Below are positions 33,497-41,293 of a DNA stretch of 64,000 nucleotides, one piece after another (position 1 is the stretch's first letter; each line of letters starts with the position of its first letter). The notes beneath the pieces are model-generated. The model did not search any database. It worked only from the letters and a program-made list of their open reading frames with translations, and was not told where the DNA came from. Source of the stretch: CBDDIP01 sp965279405 (GTDB lineage: Bacteria > Actinomycetota > Acidimicrobiia > Acidimicrobiales > Ilumatobacteraceae); NCBI GenBank assembly GCA_965279405.1, contig OZ257157.1:2108001-2172000 (forward strand). Direction: 5' to 3'. The translations under genes and the position numbers were made by a program.

Positions 33497-34410
33497 GCGG
33501 CTCCGGTCAGGGTGAGGAAGACGTCGTCGAGCGTCGGTTCTCGCAACGTGACGCCATCGGCGACGAGGCCGGCGTCGGCGAGCGTGTTCAGCGCGGTGCG
33601 CAACGTCTCCGAGCCGTTCGTCATCACGACGCGCACGATCGTGTTGGCGGCGATCTCGGCGTGCAGCGCGGCGGCAGCCGCAGCAGCCCGACCGGCATCG
33701 TGGAACTCGAGCTCGATGACCGTGTCGCCGAGGCGGGCCTTCAGCTGCGTCGCCGTTCCCTCGGCGACGATGATGCCCTTGTCGATGACGACGATGTTGT
33801 CGGCCAGCCGGTCGGCCTCCTCGAGGTACTGCGTGGTCAGCAGCACGGTGGTGCCGTCGCCGACGAGGGTCTCGATGACGTCCCACAGGTCGAGGCGGCT
33901 CGCCGGGTCGAGCCCGGTGGTCGGCTCGTCGAGGAAGAGCACCGGCGGATGGGCCACCAGCGCAGCGGCCAGATCGAGTCGTCGGCGCATGCCGCCGGAG
34001 TACGTGCGCGACGGCCGGTCGGCTGCATCGCTGAGGCGGAACTGGTCGAGCAGCTCGCTCGCCCGCGTGCTGGCGACCCCCTTCGACAGGTGGTTCAGCT
34101 GGCCGACGAGCGTCAGGTTCTCGCGCCCGGTGAGGTTCTCGTCGACCGCGGCGAACTGCCCGGCGAGTCCGATGCTGCGCCTCACGGCCTGCTGTTCGCG
34201 GACCACGTCGTGCCCGTTGACGGAACCGGTGCCGCCGTCGGGGTGCAGCACGGTCGTGAGCATCCGGACCATCGTGGTCTTGCCGGCGCCGTTGACGCCG
34301 AGGAGGCCGAGCACCGTTCCCTTCGGCACCGAGAGGCTGATGTCCTCCACGGCGACGACCGGGTTGCTCGCCTTCCCGAAGTGCTTGCGCATGTGCACTG
34401 CTTCGATCAT
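33493..34410 (-). CDS. ABC transporter ATP-binding protein (DrrA-like)
   Basis: 305 residues from the ATG at 34410. The Walker A GVNGAGKT, the signature RTYSGGMRRRLDLA, the Walker B VLFLDEPTTGLDP and the H-loop region TTQYLEEAD are typical of daunorubicin-resistance ATPases (DrrA), as is the C-terminal extension ending in PTLDDVFLTLTG. The promoter at 34418-34446 predicts a leaderless message. A MarR gene is divergently transcribed and is the likely repressor. Confidence 0.94.
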   Translation of the reverse strand: MIEAVHMRKHFGKASNPVVAVEDISLSVPKGTVLGLLGVNGAGKTTMVRMLTTVLHPDGGTGSVNGHDVVREQQAVRRSIGLAGQFAAVDENLTGRENLTLVGQLNHLSKGVASTRASELLDQFRLSDAADRPSRTYSGGMRRRLDLAAALVAHPPVLFLDEPTTGLDPASRLDLWDVIETLVGDGTTVLLTTQYLEEADRLADNIVVIDKGIIVAEGTATQLKARLGDTVIELEFHDAGRAAAAAAALHAEIAANTIVRVVMTNGSETLRTALNTLADAGLVADGVTLREPTLDDVFLTLTGAA

Positions 34411-34417
34411 GGACGCG

Positions 34418-34446
34418 ACCATACGAAGATGCTTGACCTTTGTCAA
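34418..34446 (-). promoter_or_regulatory. Promoter of the DrrAB-type exporter operon
   Basis: On the minus strand, TTGACA (34446-34441) and TATGGT (34423-34418) are spaced by 17 bases. The start of transcription would be about 34411, right at the start codon at 34410, so the message is leaderless. The -35 box lies inside the inverted repeat at 34433-34446, so repression by a bound regulator is expected. Confidence 0.75.
34433..34446. promoter_or_regulatory. Inverted repeat, probable MarR operator
   Basis: TTGACCTTTGTCAA has perfect 5-base arms (TTGAC and GTCAA) around four bases. It covers the -35 box of the exporter promoter and lies 4 bases before the -35 box of the marR promoter. A protein bound here would block both. 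The MarR protein encoded next door is the natural candidate. Confidence 0.65.
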
Positions 34447-34449
34447 CCT

Positions 34450-34478
34450 TTGATCGAACTCATGGAAATCGGTAGGGT
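34450..34478 (+). promoter_or_regulatory. Promoter of the marR-family gene
   Basis: TTGATC (34450-34455) and TAGGGT (34473-34478) are separated by 17 bases. The start codon at 34485 follows the -10 box by 6 bases, so this transcript also would have no leader. It is divergent from, and nearly back to back with, the exporter promoter. Confidence 0.62.
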
Positions 34479-34484
34479 GATGTC

Positions 34485-34937
34485 ATGGACCGGCAACCGG
34501 GCGCGGAGCTCGACGAGGCGTGGGGCATCCTCAGCTCGCTCTTCTTCGCCAGACGCGACCTGTTCTTCGCGACGATGGCCGACGTCGGGCTCACGCCGCC
34601 GCACGGCCAGGCGTTGATGCTCCTCGTCGCCGGCCCGGCGCGGATGCGCGACATGGCGTCTCAGCTGAAGTGCGACGCGTCGTACGTCACCGCGGTGGTC
34701 GACCGCTTCGAGCAGCTCGGCTTCGCCCAACGACGCGCGTCACCCACCGACCGCCGCGTTCGGGAGGTGGTGCTGACGACCAAGGGACGTCGCGTCGCCG
34801 ACGGGCTGATGCGCACGATGTCGGCCGCGCCGGAGGCGTTGCGCCAGCTGTCGCCCGCTGATTGCACGGCGCTCGTCCGCGTGTTGCGCAAGCTCGACGT
34901 GCCGGCGACCGGGCCTATCCCTCGGCGAGACGCCTGA
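34485..34937 (+). CDS. MarR-family transcriptional regulator
   Basis: 150 residues. The winged helix is plain: DMASQLKCDASYVTAVVDRFEQLGFAQRR contains helix 2, the recognition helix and the start of the wing, and SPTDRRVREVVLT is the wing itself. MarR repressors release DNA on binding phenolic or other small ligands. It is divergent from the DrrAB-type exporter genes, with a shared operator between. It likely represses both the pump and itself. The 3' end overlaps a small convergent gene. Confidence 0.9.
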   Translation: MDRQPGAELDEAWGILSSLFFARRDLFFATMADVGLTPPHGQALMLLVAGPARMRDMASQLKCDASYVTAVVDRFEQLGFAQRRASPTDRRVREVVLTTKGRRVADGLMRTMSAAPEALRQLSPADCTALVRVLRKLDVPATGPIPRRDA

Positions 34938-35097
34938 CCAGTTCGACCAGTTCGTCGACGTCGTGGAGGTTGACCACCTCGCCCGTGTCGATCACTTCGG
35001 CGTGCCCGACGATCTCGCCGTCCTCCGCGGCGCGCGAGATCAACCGCAGCATCAAGGTGACGGTGCTGCGGCCGGTTCGGGTGACGAAGTCGGGCAC
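34915..35097 (-). CDS. Small hypothetical protein
   Basis: 60 residues from the GTG at 35097. The sequence (TLMLRLISRAAEDGEIVGHA, EVIDTGEVVNLHDVDELVEL) looks like a short beta-hairpin followed by a helix. I do not recognise a named family, but similar short proteins occur in actinobacteria next to regulators. It lies 13 bases after the SARP gene on the same strand and overlaps the 3' end of marR by 23 bases. A longer frame beginning further upstream is inside the SARP gene and is less likely. Confidence 0.5.
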   Translation of the reverse strand: MPDFVTRTGRSTVTLMLRLISRAAEDGEIVGHAEVIDTGEVVNLHDVDELVELVRRLAEG

Positions 35098-35110
35098 CGG
35101 GTCAGCATCG

Positions 35111-38023
35111 TCAGTCGACGTCCAACGATCGTCCGACGCGAGCCAAGTCCTGGCCAGGGGGCATGCCGAGGGCCTCGAGGGCGGCAAAGCCGCGCTGCAC
35201 GACGTCGCGAGCAGCAGCTCGCCGGCCCTGGTCGATCAGCGCGGTCGCCGCCATCGTGTAGCGCTTCTCCTCCAGCGGCTCGGCCTCGATGCCCATGTCC
35301 AGGAGACGCACGCCTTCGTCGAGATCGCCGCGCTCGAGCGCATCCGCAGCGACGATGTCGATCAAGGACAGGTAGCGGCGACGCAGCCGTTCCCGCGGGC
35401 CGGCGGCCCAGTCGTCGTAGGCGTCGGCCGGCAGCAGTTCGCCGGTGTACGCGTTCAGCGCCAACCGGGCGAGGCCGGCGCGGTCGGTGGCGTCGGCGGC
35501 CATCGCGGTCGCCACGCCCGACTCGAACTGGTCGACGTCGATGTCGACGTCGTCGGCCAGCTCGATCGACTCGCCGCGACGGACGATCAACGTCCCGGTC
35601 TGGGTGCGCACGCGGTTGAGCAGGTTGCGCACCCGCGACCGCCCGGTGGCGACATCGGCGTCTGGCCACAGCAGATCGATCACCTGCTCGGTGGTCAACA
35701 CCTTGCGCATCGCCAGCACCTTGACGAGCGTCGCCGAGTTGCCCGGCGCGGGCGTGACGATCTCGGCGCCGTTGAGCACGTTGAAGCCGCCGAGCAGCAC
35801 GACGCGCGTGCGACCGGTGCCCGACGCAGTGGGGCCGCCCGGCCACACGTCGGCGAGCATCTGCACCAGCAGCGGCTCGTGGCGCTGCGGGAGATCTGGC
35901 ACACCCATCTGCTCGACCAGATCGAGGCACAGCTGCACGTGTCGGGTTGCGGTCGACCGGTCGCCCAATCGCTTCGCCGAGACCGCGCGGAAGAGATGCC
36001 GCACCCACTTGGTGCGGATGGTCGCGTAGGGCTCACCGTCCAGCCGATCGAACAGCTCGACGCCCCGCGTCGCGTCGCCGAACATCGCCTCCAGCCGTCC
36101 GTCGAGGACGTCGAGCAGCTCGCGAGTGCCCGCGTTGCCGACGCGAGCGGCGACCCGGTCGCGATAGATGCGCGACCGCTCCTCGTCGCCGAGGCCGCAG
36201 AGGATGTCCGCGGCGAAGGCGAAGAACTCCTGCCCGGTCACCTCGTCGAGCCACGGTCCAGCGTTGCTCTCCGCCTCGGCGAGCCAGCGATCGACCGCGT
36301 CGCGATCGTGCCGGTGTGCGGCCACGACCGCACCGGTCCACGCCCCGTAGCCGCTGACGCGCGAGTCGCCGAGCCGTTGACCGACCTCCCACGCCTCTCG
36401 CGCCGCTGCCTCGCTCTCGACGGATCGGCCGAGGTAGTCCAGCATCTCCGAGTAGTACGTCATCCCGACGGCCCAATCGGCGGAACCGGCGGGCAGCAGC
36501 GCGAGACTGGCGGCCTGCTGTTCGGCGGCGAGCGAGAAGCGGCCGCCGTGGTAGCTCACCATCACGGCCAACCGGTTCATCGCGTCGGCCTCCCATCGTT
36601 GCTCGCCGAGCACGCGGAACAGGCTGGCCGCTTCGTCGAACGCCGGATCGGCGCGGGCGAGGTCCTCCGGGCGCGAGCGGAAGGCGTGGGCGATGCCCAG
36701 CGCGAGCAGGGTGCGTCCACGCGCTGCCAGCTCGGTGTGGTCGAGCGAATCGATGAGCGCCTCGCCCTCGGTGATGACGTGCTCGCGATCGGCGGTGCGA
36801 ACCGCGTCGCGCAAGGCCTCGGCGCGCAGCTCGTGCGCGACCCGGCTGCCGTCTTCGGCGATCGACGACCCGAGTGCGATCCATGCGTGACGACTCGTCA
36901 TGTCGCGCAGCTCGGTTGCCCGCGCCGCGTTGAGCAGGATCTCGGGTTGTTGGCGCAGTCGTCCGTCGCCGATCAGCCGCACGTACGTGTCGAGCTCGCT
37001 CGTGCCGAGCACCTGGAGCTCGGTCCAGTGTCGTTGCGCCAGCTGGTCGGCGAGTGCGTCGATGTGGTCGCAGGCCACCAGGAACGACGCAGCGGTCGGC
37101 AGGTCGTAGTGGCCCGCAACGGTGGCGCATGCGGCTTCGTCGGGCGGGTTGCGGGTGCGCAGCGCGTCGCGCACCGGATCGGCGAGGCGGAACCAGGCGG
37201 TGTCGAACCGGACAGGCAGACCGCTCGTGCGCAGTCGTTGGAAGGCTGCGTCGTCGGTGATCGCCGAGGCCACCGGCGCGGACAGCAGCGGCAGCCACGC
37301 CAGCGGAGCGACGAGGGCCCGATCGGCGCCGAGGACGTCGTCGATCAAGCGGTCGAGCAGGCTGTCGAGCGCTGCGCCGCTGCCCCAATCGCCATCGTCC
37401 AGGCTGGTCCGGGTCAGCGAGGCGAGCCCGATGGCCGCCGGCCACCCGTCGGTGCCCACTCGCGTCGGTGCCGCGGCGTCCGTGCTCACACCGAGCACTG
37501 CGGCCGCCTCGTGCAGGTCGAAGCGCAGATCGTCGATCGTGATGTGGACGACGTCACGGCGCGGGCGGCGCACGAGCCGAGCCGCGAGGGCGCGTCCGGC
37601 GACGATGAGCCGGTGCGGCGCTTGGAGGTCGTCGGCGAACGAGCGCAACCAGCGCGATGCGTCGTCGTCGAGGAACTGGCCCTCGTCGACGAACACGGTG
37701 ACCGGCTCGACGCGTTGGGCGAGCGCGCTCAGCAGCGCGTCGGCGACGCCATCGGGGCTCTCGCTCGCCGCCAGGTCGGCCAGGTCGCTGACGCCGGCGC
37801 GACGCAATCCGCGGCGTAGCGCGGCGACGAGCGCGTCGGCCGCGGTGTCGTCCTCGAGACGCACGCGCGCCGCCGCCGTCCCGAACCGGGAGATCGCCTG
37901 TTCGGCCAACGTGGTCTTGCCCCACCCGCCCGGGGCATCGAGGAGGATGACCCTGGCGTGGTCGGCGCGCGGCAGCAGGTGCTCACGGTCGATCCAGGTG
38001 TGCCCCGCCCGTACGGTCGCCAC
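35111..38023 (-). CDS. Large STAND-ATPase/TPR regulator with C-terminal SARP (BTAD) module
   Basis: 970 residues. The N-terminus has Walker A DAPGGWGKTTLAEQ and Walker B VTVFVDEGQF, as in MalT/LuxR-type STAND proteins. A long helical middle (about 330-700) resembles TPR repeats. The C-terminus is a SARP module: a winged helix (VLLGGFNVLNGAEIV, LTTEQVIDLLWPDADV, RSRVRNLLNRVRTQ) followed by a bacterial transcriptional activator domain. The order is the reverse of AfsR, where the SARP part comes first. I chose GTG 38023 because TAACCT lies 8 bases upstream and codons further up are poorly biased. Divergent from a large secreted protein. Confidence 0.85.
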   Translation of the reverse strand: MATVRAGHTWIDREHLLPRADHARVILLDAPGGWGKTTLAEQAISRFGTAAARVRLEDDTAADALVAALRRGLRRAGVSDLADLAASESPDGVADALLSALAQRVEPVTVFVDEGQFLDDDASRWLRSFADDLQAPHRLIVAGRALAARLVRRPRRDVVHITIDDLRFDLHEAAAVLGVSTDAAAPTRVGTDGWPAAIGLASLTRTSLDDGDWGSGAALDSLLDRLIDDVLGADRALVAPLAWLPLLSAPVASAITDDAAFQRLRTSGLPVRFDTAWFRLADPVRDALRTRNPPDEAACATVAGHYDLPTAASFLVACDHIDALADQLAQRHWTELQVLGTSELDTYVRLIGDGRLRQQPEILLNAARATELRDMTSRHAWIALGSSIAEDGSRVAHELRAEALRDAVRTADREHVITEGEALIDSLDHTELAARGRTLLALGIAHAFRSRPEDLARADPAFDEAASLFRVLGEQRWEADAMNRLAVMVSYHGGRFSLAAEQQAASLALLPAGSADWAVGMTYYSEMLDYLGRSVESEAAAREAWEVGQRLGDSRVSGYGAWTGAVVAAHRHDRDAVDRWLAEAESNAGPWLDEVTGQEFFAFAADILCGLGDEERSRIYRDRVAARVGNAGTRELLDVLDGRLEAMFGDATRGVELFDRLDGEPYATIRTKWVRHLFRAVSAKRLGDRSTATRHVQLCLDLVEQMGVPDLPQRHEPLLVQMLADVWPGGPTASGTGRTRVVLLGGFNVLNGAEIVTPAPGNSATLVKVLAMRKVLTTEQVIDLLWPDADVATGRSRVRNLLNRVRTQTGTLIVRRGESIELADDVDIDVDQFESGVATAMAADATDRAGLARLALNAYTGELLPADAYDDWAAGPRERLRRRYLSLIDIVAADALERGDLDEGVRLLDMGIEAEPLEEKRYTMAATALIDQGRRAAARDVVQRGFAALEALGMPPGQDLARVGRSLDVD

Positions 38024-38133
38024 GACAAGCGAGGTTAGGACTCGCAGCGAAGAACGGGCACTCGCGATGTCCAGTTGGTTCGATCGGCCCATCGTCGGAC
38101 GTTCGTTGGACGGCGCGTTCGTACGTTCCGAGC

Positions 38134-40746
38134 ATGTTGCACTCACGTCTTCCACAGGGCCGATTCGCTGCGATGGCGGCCGCCGCGGCGATGATCGTCG
38201 GCGTCGCGGTGATGAGCAGCGCCTCACCCGTTGCGGCCGCGGACTACTGCGGTCTTCCCGAGACCGACCAGAACGTGTTCTCGGTCAACGACGGCCTGTG
38301 GAGCAACCCGGTCAACTGGTCGCGCAACCACCTTCCGACCTCCGGTGAGGCCGTGTGCGTGCCCGGCGGCATCGTTGCCCAGGTGTCGAGCGCTTCGACG
38401 TACCTGCTGGGCGCGCAGGGCGGCTTCATCACGACGTTGCGCGTCGAGGGCACCATCCGGATCAACGGGGGCAACACCGTGTCGCTGGCATCGGCGATCT
38501 TCGGTGGCAGCAACCTGTTCAACGGCGGCGTGATCCAGGTGCTCAACGGCTCGACGTTCGACATGAACGCCGACCAGAACGGTGCGCCCGCGTTCCAGAA
38601 CGTGATCGGCGGCAGCCTCATCCAGGTCAGTTCGGGATCGAAGATCCTGCTGCGCCGCCCGTTCCTGAACACGGGCACGATCAACCTCACCGGCGGCGGT
38701 CAGATGATCCTCGACAGCGCCCCTTCCTCGTACAGCGTCGGCGCCAGCAACGGCGCGGTCATCGGCGGGCAGATCAAGATGACGAGTGGTTCGGTCGTCT
38801 TCGGCGGCACGGGCGCACTGTCGGTGCTCGCCACCGGCGGCTCGACGACCGGCACGATCGCTGCCACCCAGTCGCTCGACATCGCGTGCAGCACGTCGAG
38901 CGGGGCGATCAACTGGACCGGGAGCCTCGTCAACAACGGCGCGGTCCACTTCCTGCCGCCGCTGGCCGGTGCGTGCGAGATGGACTACACGCTTCCCGGT
39001 GGGTCGTCGTTCACGAACAACGGGACGTTGACGTTCGGCAACCCCGGTGTCGCCGCGACCGGCGGCAGCGTCGCCTACGCCAGCAACTTCTTCACGAACG
39101 GCGGACAGGTGACCAACAGCGCGGCGGGCACCATCGTCGTCAACGACTACTGGTCGATGATCGGGCCGACCACCAACCAGGGCACCATCACGGTTGCCGC
39201 CGGCGGCTTCTACGAGCAGCGCACCGACACGTTGACGAACTCCGGCACGCTCGTCAACGGTGACCGCTGCGACCTCAACAAGCTCGACAGCAGCGGTGGC
39301 ACGGTCGAGCTGAAGAAGTCCTGCAACATCCGGACGACCGCGACGTTCACCGCTTCCTCCACGCTGCGGCCGCACTCGTCGGCGAGCGCGCTGGCCAAGC
39401 TGATCGTCGCCCAGACGTCGTCGATCAACGGCACCATCGACGTCGTCACCGACGGCACCCCGCCCGCGGTGGGCACCACTCGCGACGTGATCACGGGCCC
39501 GGTGTCGGGCACGTTCGCCTCGGTGACGAGCCAGTCGCCGGACGTCAGCTACACCGCGCTCTACCCGGGCGGCGCCGTGCAGCTCCAGGCCGGTGCCGGT
39601 GCCGGCGCGATCAACGCGGTGGTGCCGGGACGCGTGCTCGACACCCGGCCGAACGGCGCGACCGTCGACGGCGTCGCCCAGCGCGCCGGTTTGCAGAACG
39701 TCGGCGCCACCGTCGAGATCCCCGTGCTCAACCGCGCCGGCGTGCCGGCCAACGCGACCGCGGTCGTGTTGAACGTCACCGTCACCGAGCCGGTCGGCGC
39801 CGGGTTCGTCACCGTGTGGCCGTGCGGTGCCAACCGTCCGGCGACGTCGAGCCTGAACTTCGCCGCTGCCTCGACGGTGCCGAACGGTGTCATCAGCAAG
39901 GTCGGGACCAACGGCAAGGTGTGCGTGTTCGTCTCCAACGCCACGCAGGTCCTCGCCGACGTCGGCGGCTACTTCACCGATGCGTCGCCGTACAAGCCGC
40001 TCGTGCCCGCTCGCCTGTTGGACACGCGGACGAACGGGGCGACGGTGGACGGGCTCGCCGTCGGTGGCGGTCCCGTCGCCCAGAACGTGGTGAAGGAGGT
40101 GCAGGTGACCAACCGCGGTGGTGTGCCGGTCAACGCGACCGCCGTGGTGCTCAACGTGACGGTCACCGAATCGCAGGGCGCCGGGTTCGTCACCGTGTTC
40201 CCGTGCGGGGCGACGCCGCCGACCGCCTCGAACCTCAACTTCGTGGCGGGCGGGACCATCGCCAACAACGTGATCGCCAAGGTGGGCACGGGCGGCAAGG
40301 TCTGCTTCGTCGCCTCGAAGGGCGTGCAGCTGCTCGCCGATGTGAACGGCTACTTCGGCGTCGGTGCGGGTTTCTCCGGCATCACGCCGCAGCGCTTCCT
40401 CGACACTCGTCAGGGGCAGGCGACGGTCGACGGGCTCGGCCAGGGTGGTGGTGCGCCGACCGCCGGGACCGTGGTGCAGCTGCAGGTGACCGGCCGGGTC
40501 GGTGTGCCGGGTGGTGCGACGGCAGCGGTGCTCAACATCACCGTCACCGAGACGCAGGGCGCCGGCTTCGTCACGGTCTTCCCCTGCGGCTCGCCGCAGC
40601 CCACCGCGTCGAGCCTCAACTTCGTGCTCGGTTCGACGGTGCCCAACGGTGTGATCGTCAAGGTCGGCACCGGCGGCAAGGTGTGCCTCGTCGCCTCGAA
40701 GGGGACGCAGTTCATCGCCGACCTGAACGGCTACTTCACCAGCTGA
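38134..40746 (+). CDS. Large secreted protein with beta-strand repeats and three C-terminal ~120-residue repeats
   Basis: 870 residues. A signal peptide (MAAAAAMIVGVAVMSSASPV, cleaved after about residue 36 at AAA) is followed by a beta-rich region of about 450 residues with many short Gly/Ser/Asn repeats, as in autotransporter or G8-like surface proteins. From about residue 491 three tandem modules follow (491-612, 619-742, 747-870). Each opens with R-x-LDTR, contains GAGFVTV-x-PCG and closes with AD-x-x-GYF. Two cysteines per module may form a disulfide. It is probably a cell-surface or released protein. I do not know a described function for the module. Confidence 0.85.
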   Translation: MLHSRLPQGRFAAMAAAAAMIVGVAVMSSASPVAAADYCGLPETDQNVFSVNDGLWSNPVNWSRNHLPTSGEAVCVPGGIVAQVSSASTYLLGAQGGFITTLRVEGTIRINGGNTVSLASAIFGGSNLFNGGVIQVLNGSTFDMNADQNGAPAFQNVIGGSLIQVSSGSKILLRRPFLNTGTINLTGGGQMILDSAPSSYSVGASNGAVIGGQIKMTSGSVVFGGTGALSVLATGGSTTGTIAATQSLDIACSTSSGAINWTGSLVNNGAVHFLPPLAGACEMDYTLPGGSSFTNNGTLTFGNPGVAATGGSVAYASNFFTNGGQVTNSAAGTIVVNDYWSMIGPTTNQGTITVAAGGFYEQRTDTLTNSGTLVNGDRCDLNKLDSSGGTVELKKSCNIRTTATFTASSTLRPHSSASALAKLIVAQTSSINGTIDVVTDGTPPAVGTTRDVITGPVSGTFASVTSQSPDVSYTALYPGGAVQLQAGAGAGAINAVVPGRVLDTRPNGATVDGVAQRAGLQNVGATVEIPVLNRAGVPANATAVVLNVTVTEPVGAGFVTVWPCGANRPATSSLNFAAASTVPNGVISKVGTNGKVCVFVSNATQVLADVGGYFTDASPYKPLVPARLLDTRTNGATVDGLAVGGGPVAQNVVKEVQVTNRGGVPVNATAVVLNVTVTESQGAGFVTVFPCGATPPTASNLNFVAGGTIANNVIAKVGTGGKVCFVASKGVQLLADVNGYFGVGAGFSGITPQRFLDTRQGQATVDGLGQGGGAPTAGTVVQLQVTGRVGVPGGATAAVLNITVTETQGAGFVTVFPCGSPQPTASSLNFVLGSTVPNGVIVKVGTGGKVCLVASKGTQFIADLNGYFTS

Positions 40747-40765
40747 CCGCGTACCGTGCACGCGC

Positions 40766-41293
40766 ATGCGATGGCGCGTGCACGGTGAACGACCGATCTA
40801 CGAGAGCGAGTGGGTCGGGTTGGTGCTGGTCGACGTCGAGCTGCCGAGCGGCAAGCGCTTCGAGCACCACGTGGTCCACTCGCCGTCGGAGGCGGCGGGC
40901 GTGGTGATCGCCGATGTCGACCGCGGCGTGCTGCTGCTGTGGCGCCATCGGTTCATCACCGACTCGTGGGGGTGGGAGATCCCGGCTGGACGCGTCGACC
41001 CTGGCGAGACGCCGATCGTCGCCGCGCAGCGCGAGGCGATCGAGGAGTCCGGCTGGGAACCTGGGCCGTTGCGATTGCTGACGAGCTACCACCCGCAGAA
41101 CGGTTTGGCCGACACGACGTTCAACCTGTTCATCGCCGAATCGGCGACGTACGTCGGTGAGCCGACCGACCCGGACGAAGCGGAGCGCGTCGAGTGGCGC
41201 ACGTGGGAGCAGGTGCGCGCCGACATCCGCGAGGGGCACGTCGGTGACGGGTTGTCGTTGACCGCGCTGCTCTGGGTGCTCGCTCAGGTCTGA
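40766..41293 (+). CDS. Nudix hydrolase (ADP-ribose pyrophosphatase-like)
   Basis: 175 residues. A complete Nudix box lies at about residues 75-97: GRVDPGETPIVAAQREAIEE then SGW, with the catalytic Glu residues of REx2EE. The N-terminal beta-sheet (WRHRFITDSWGWEIPAG) is like ADP-ribose pyrophosphatases. It cleaves nucleoside diphosphate derivatives; the exact one is not known. It starts 19 bases after the secreted protein gene and its end overlaps the convergent HisD-like gene. Confidence 0.9.
   Translation: MRWRVHGERPIYESEWVGLVLVDVELPSGKRFEHHVVHSPSEAAGVVIADVDRGVLLLWRHRFITDSWGWEIPAGRVDPGETPIVAAQREAIEESGWEPGPLRLLTSYHPQNGLADTTFNLFIAESATYVGEPTDPDEAERVEWRTWEQVRADIREGHVGDGLSLTALLWVLAQV

Noticed and set aside
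38224..40767. 847-codon minus-strand open frame opposite the secreted protein
   Set aside because: Its repeats mirror the repeats of the sense gene. No signal or start is visible, so it is a shadow.
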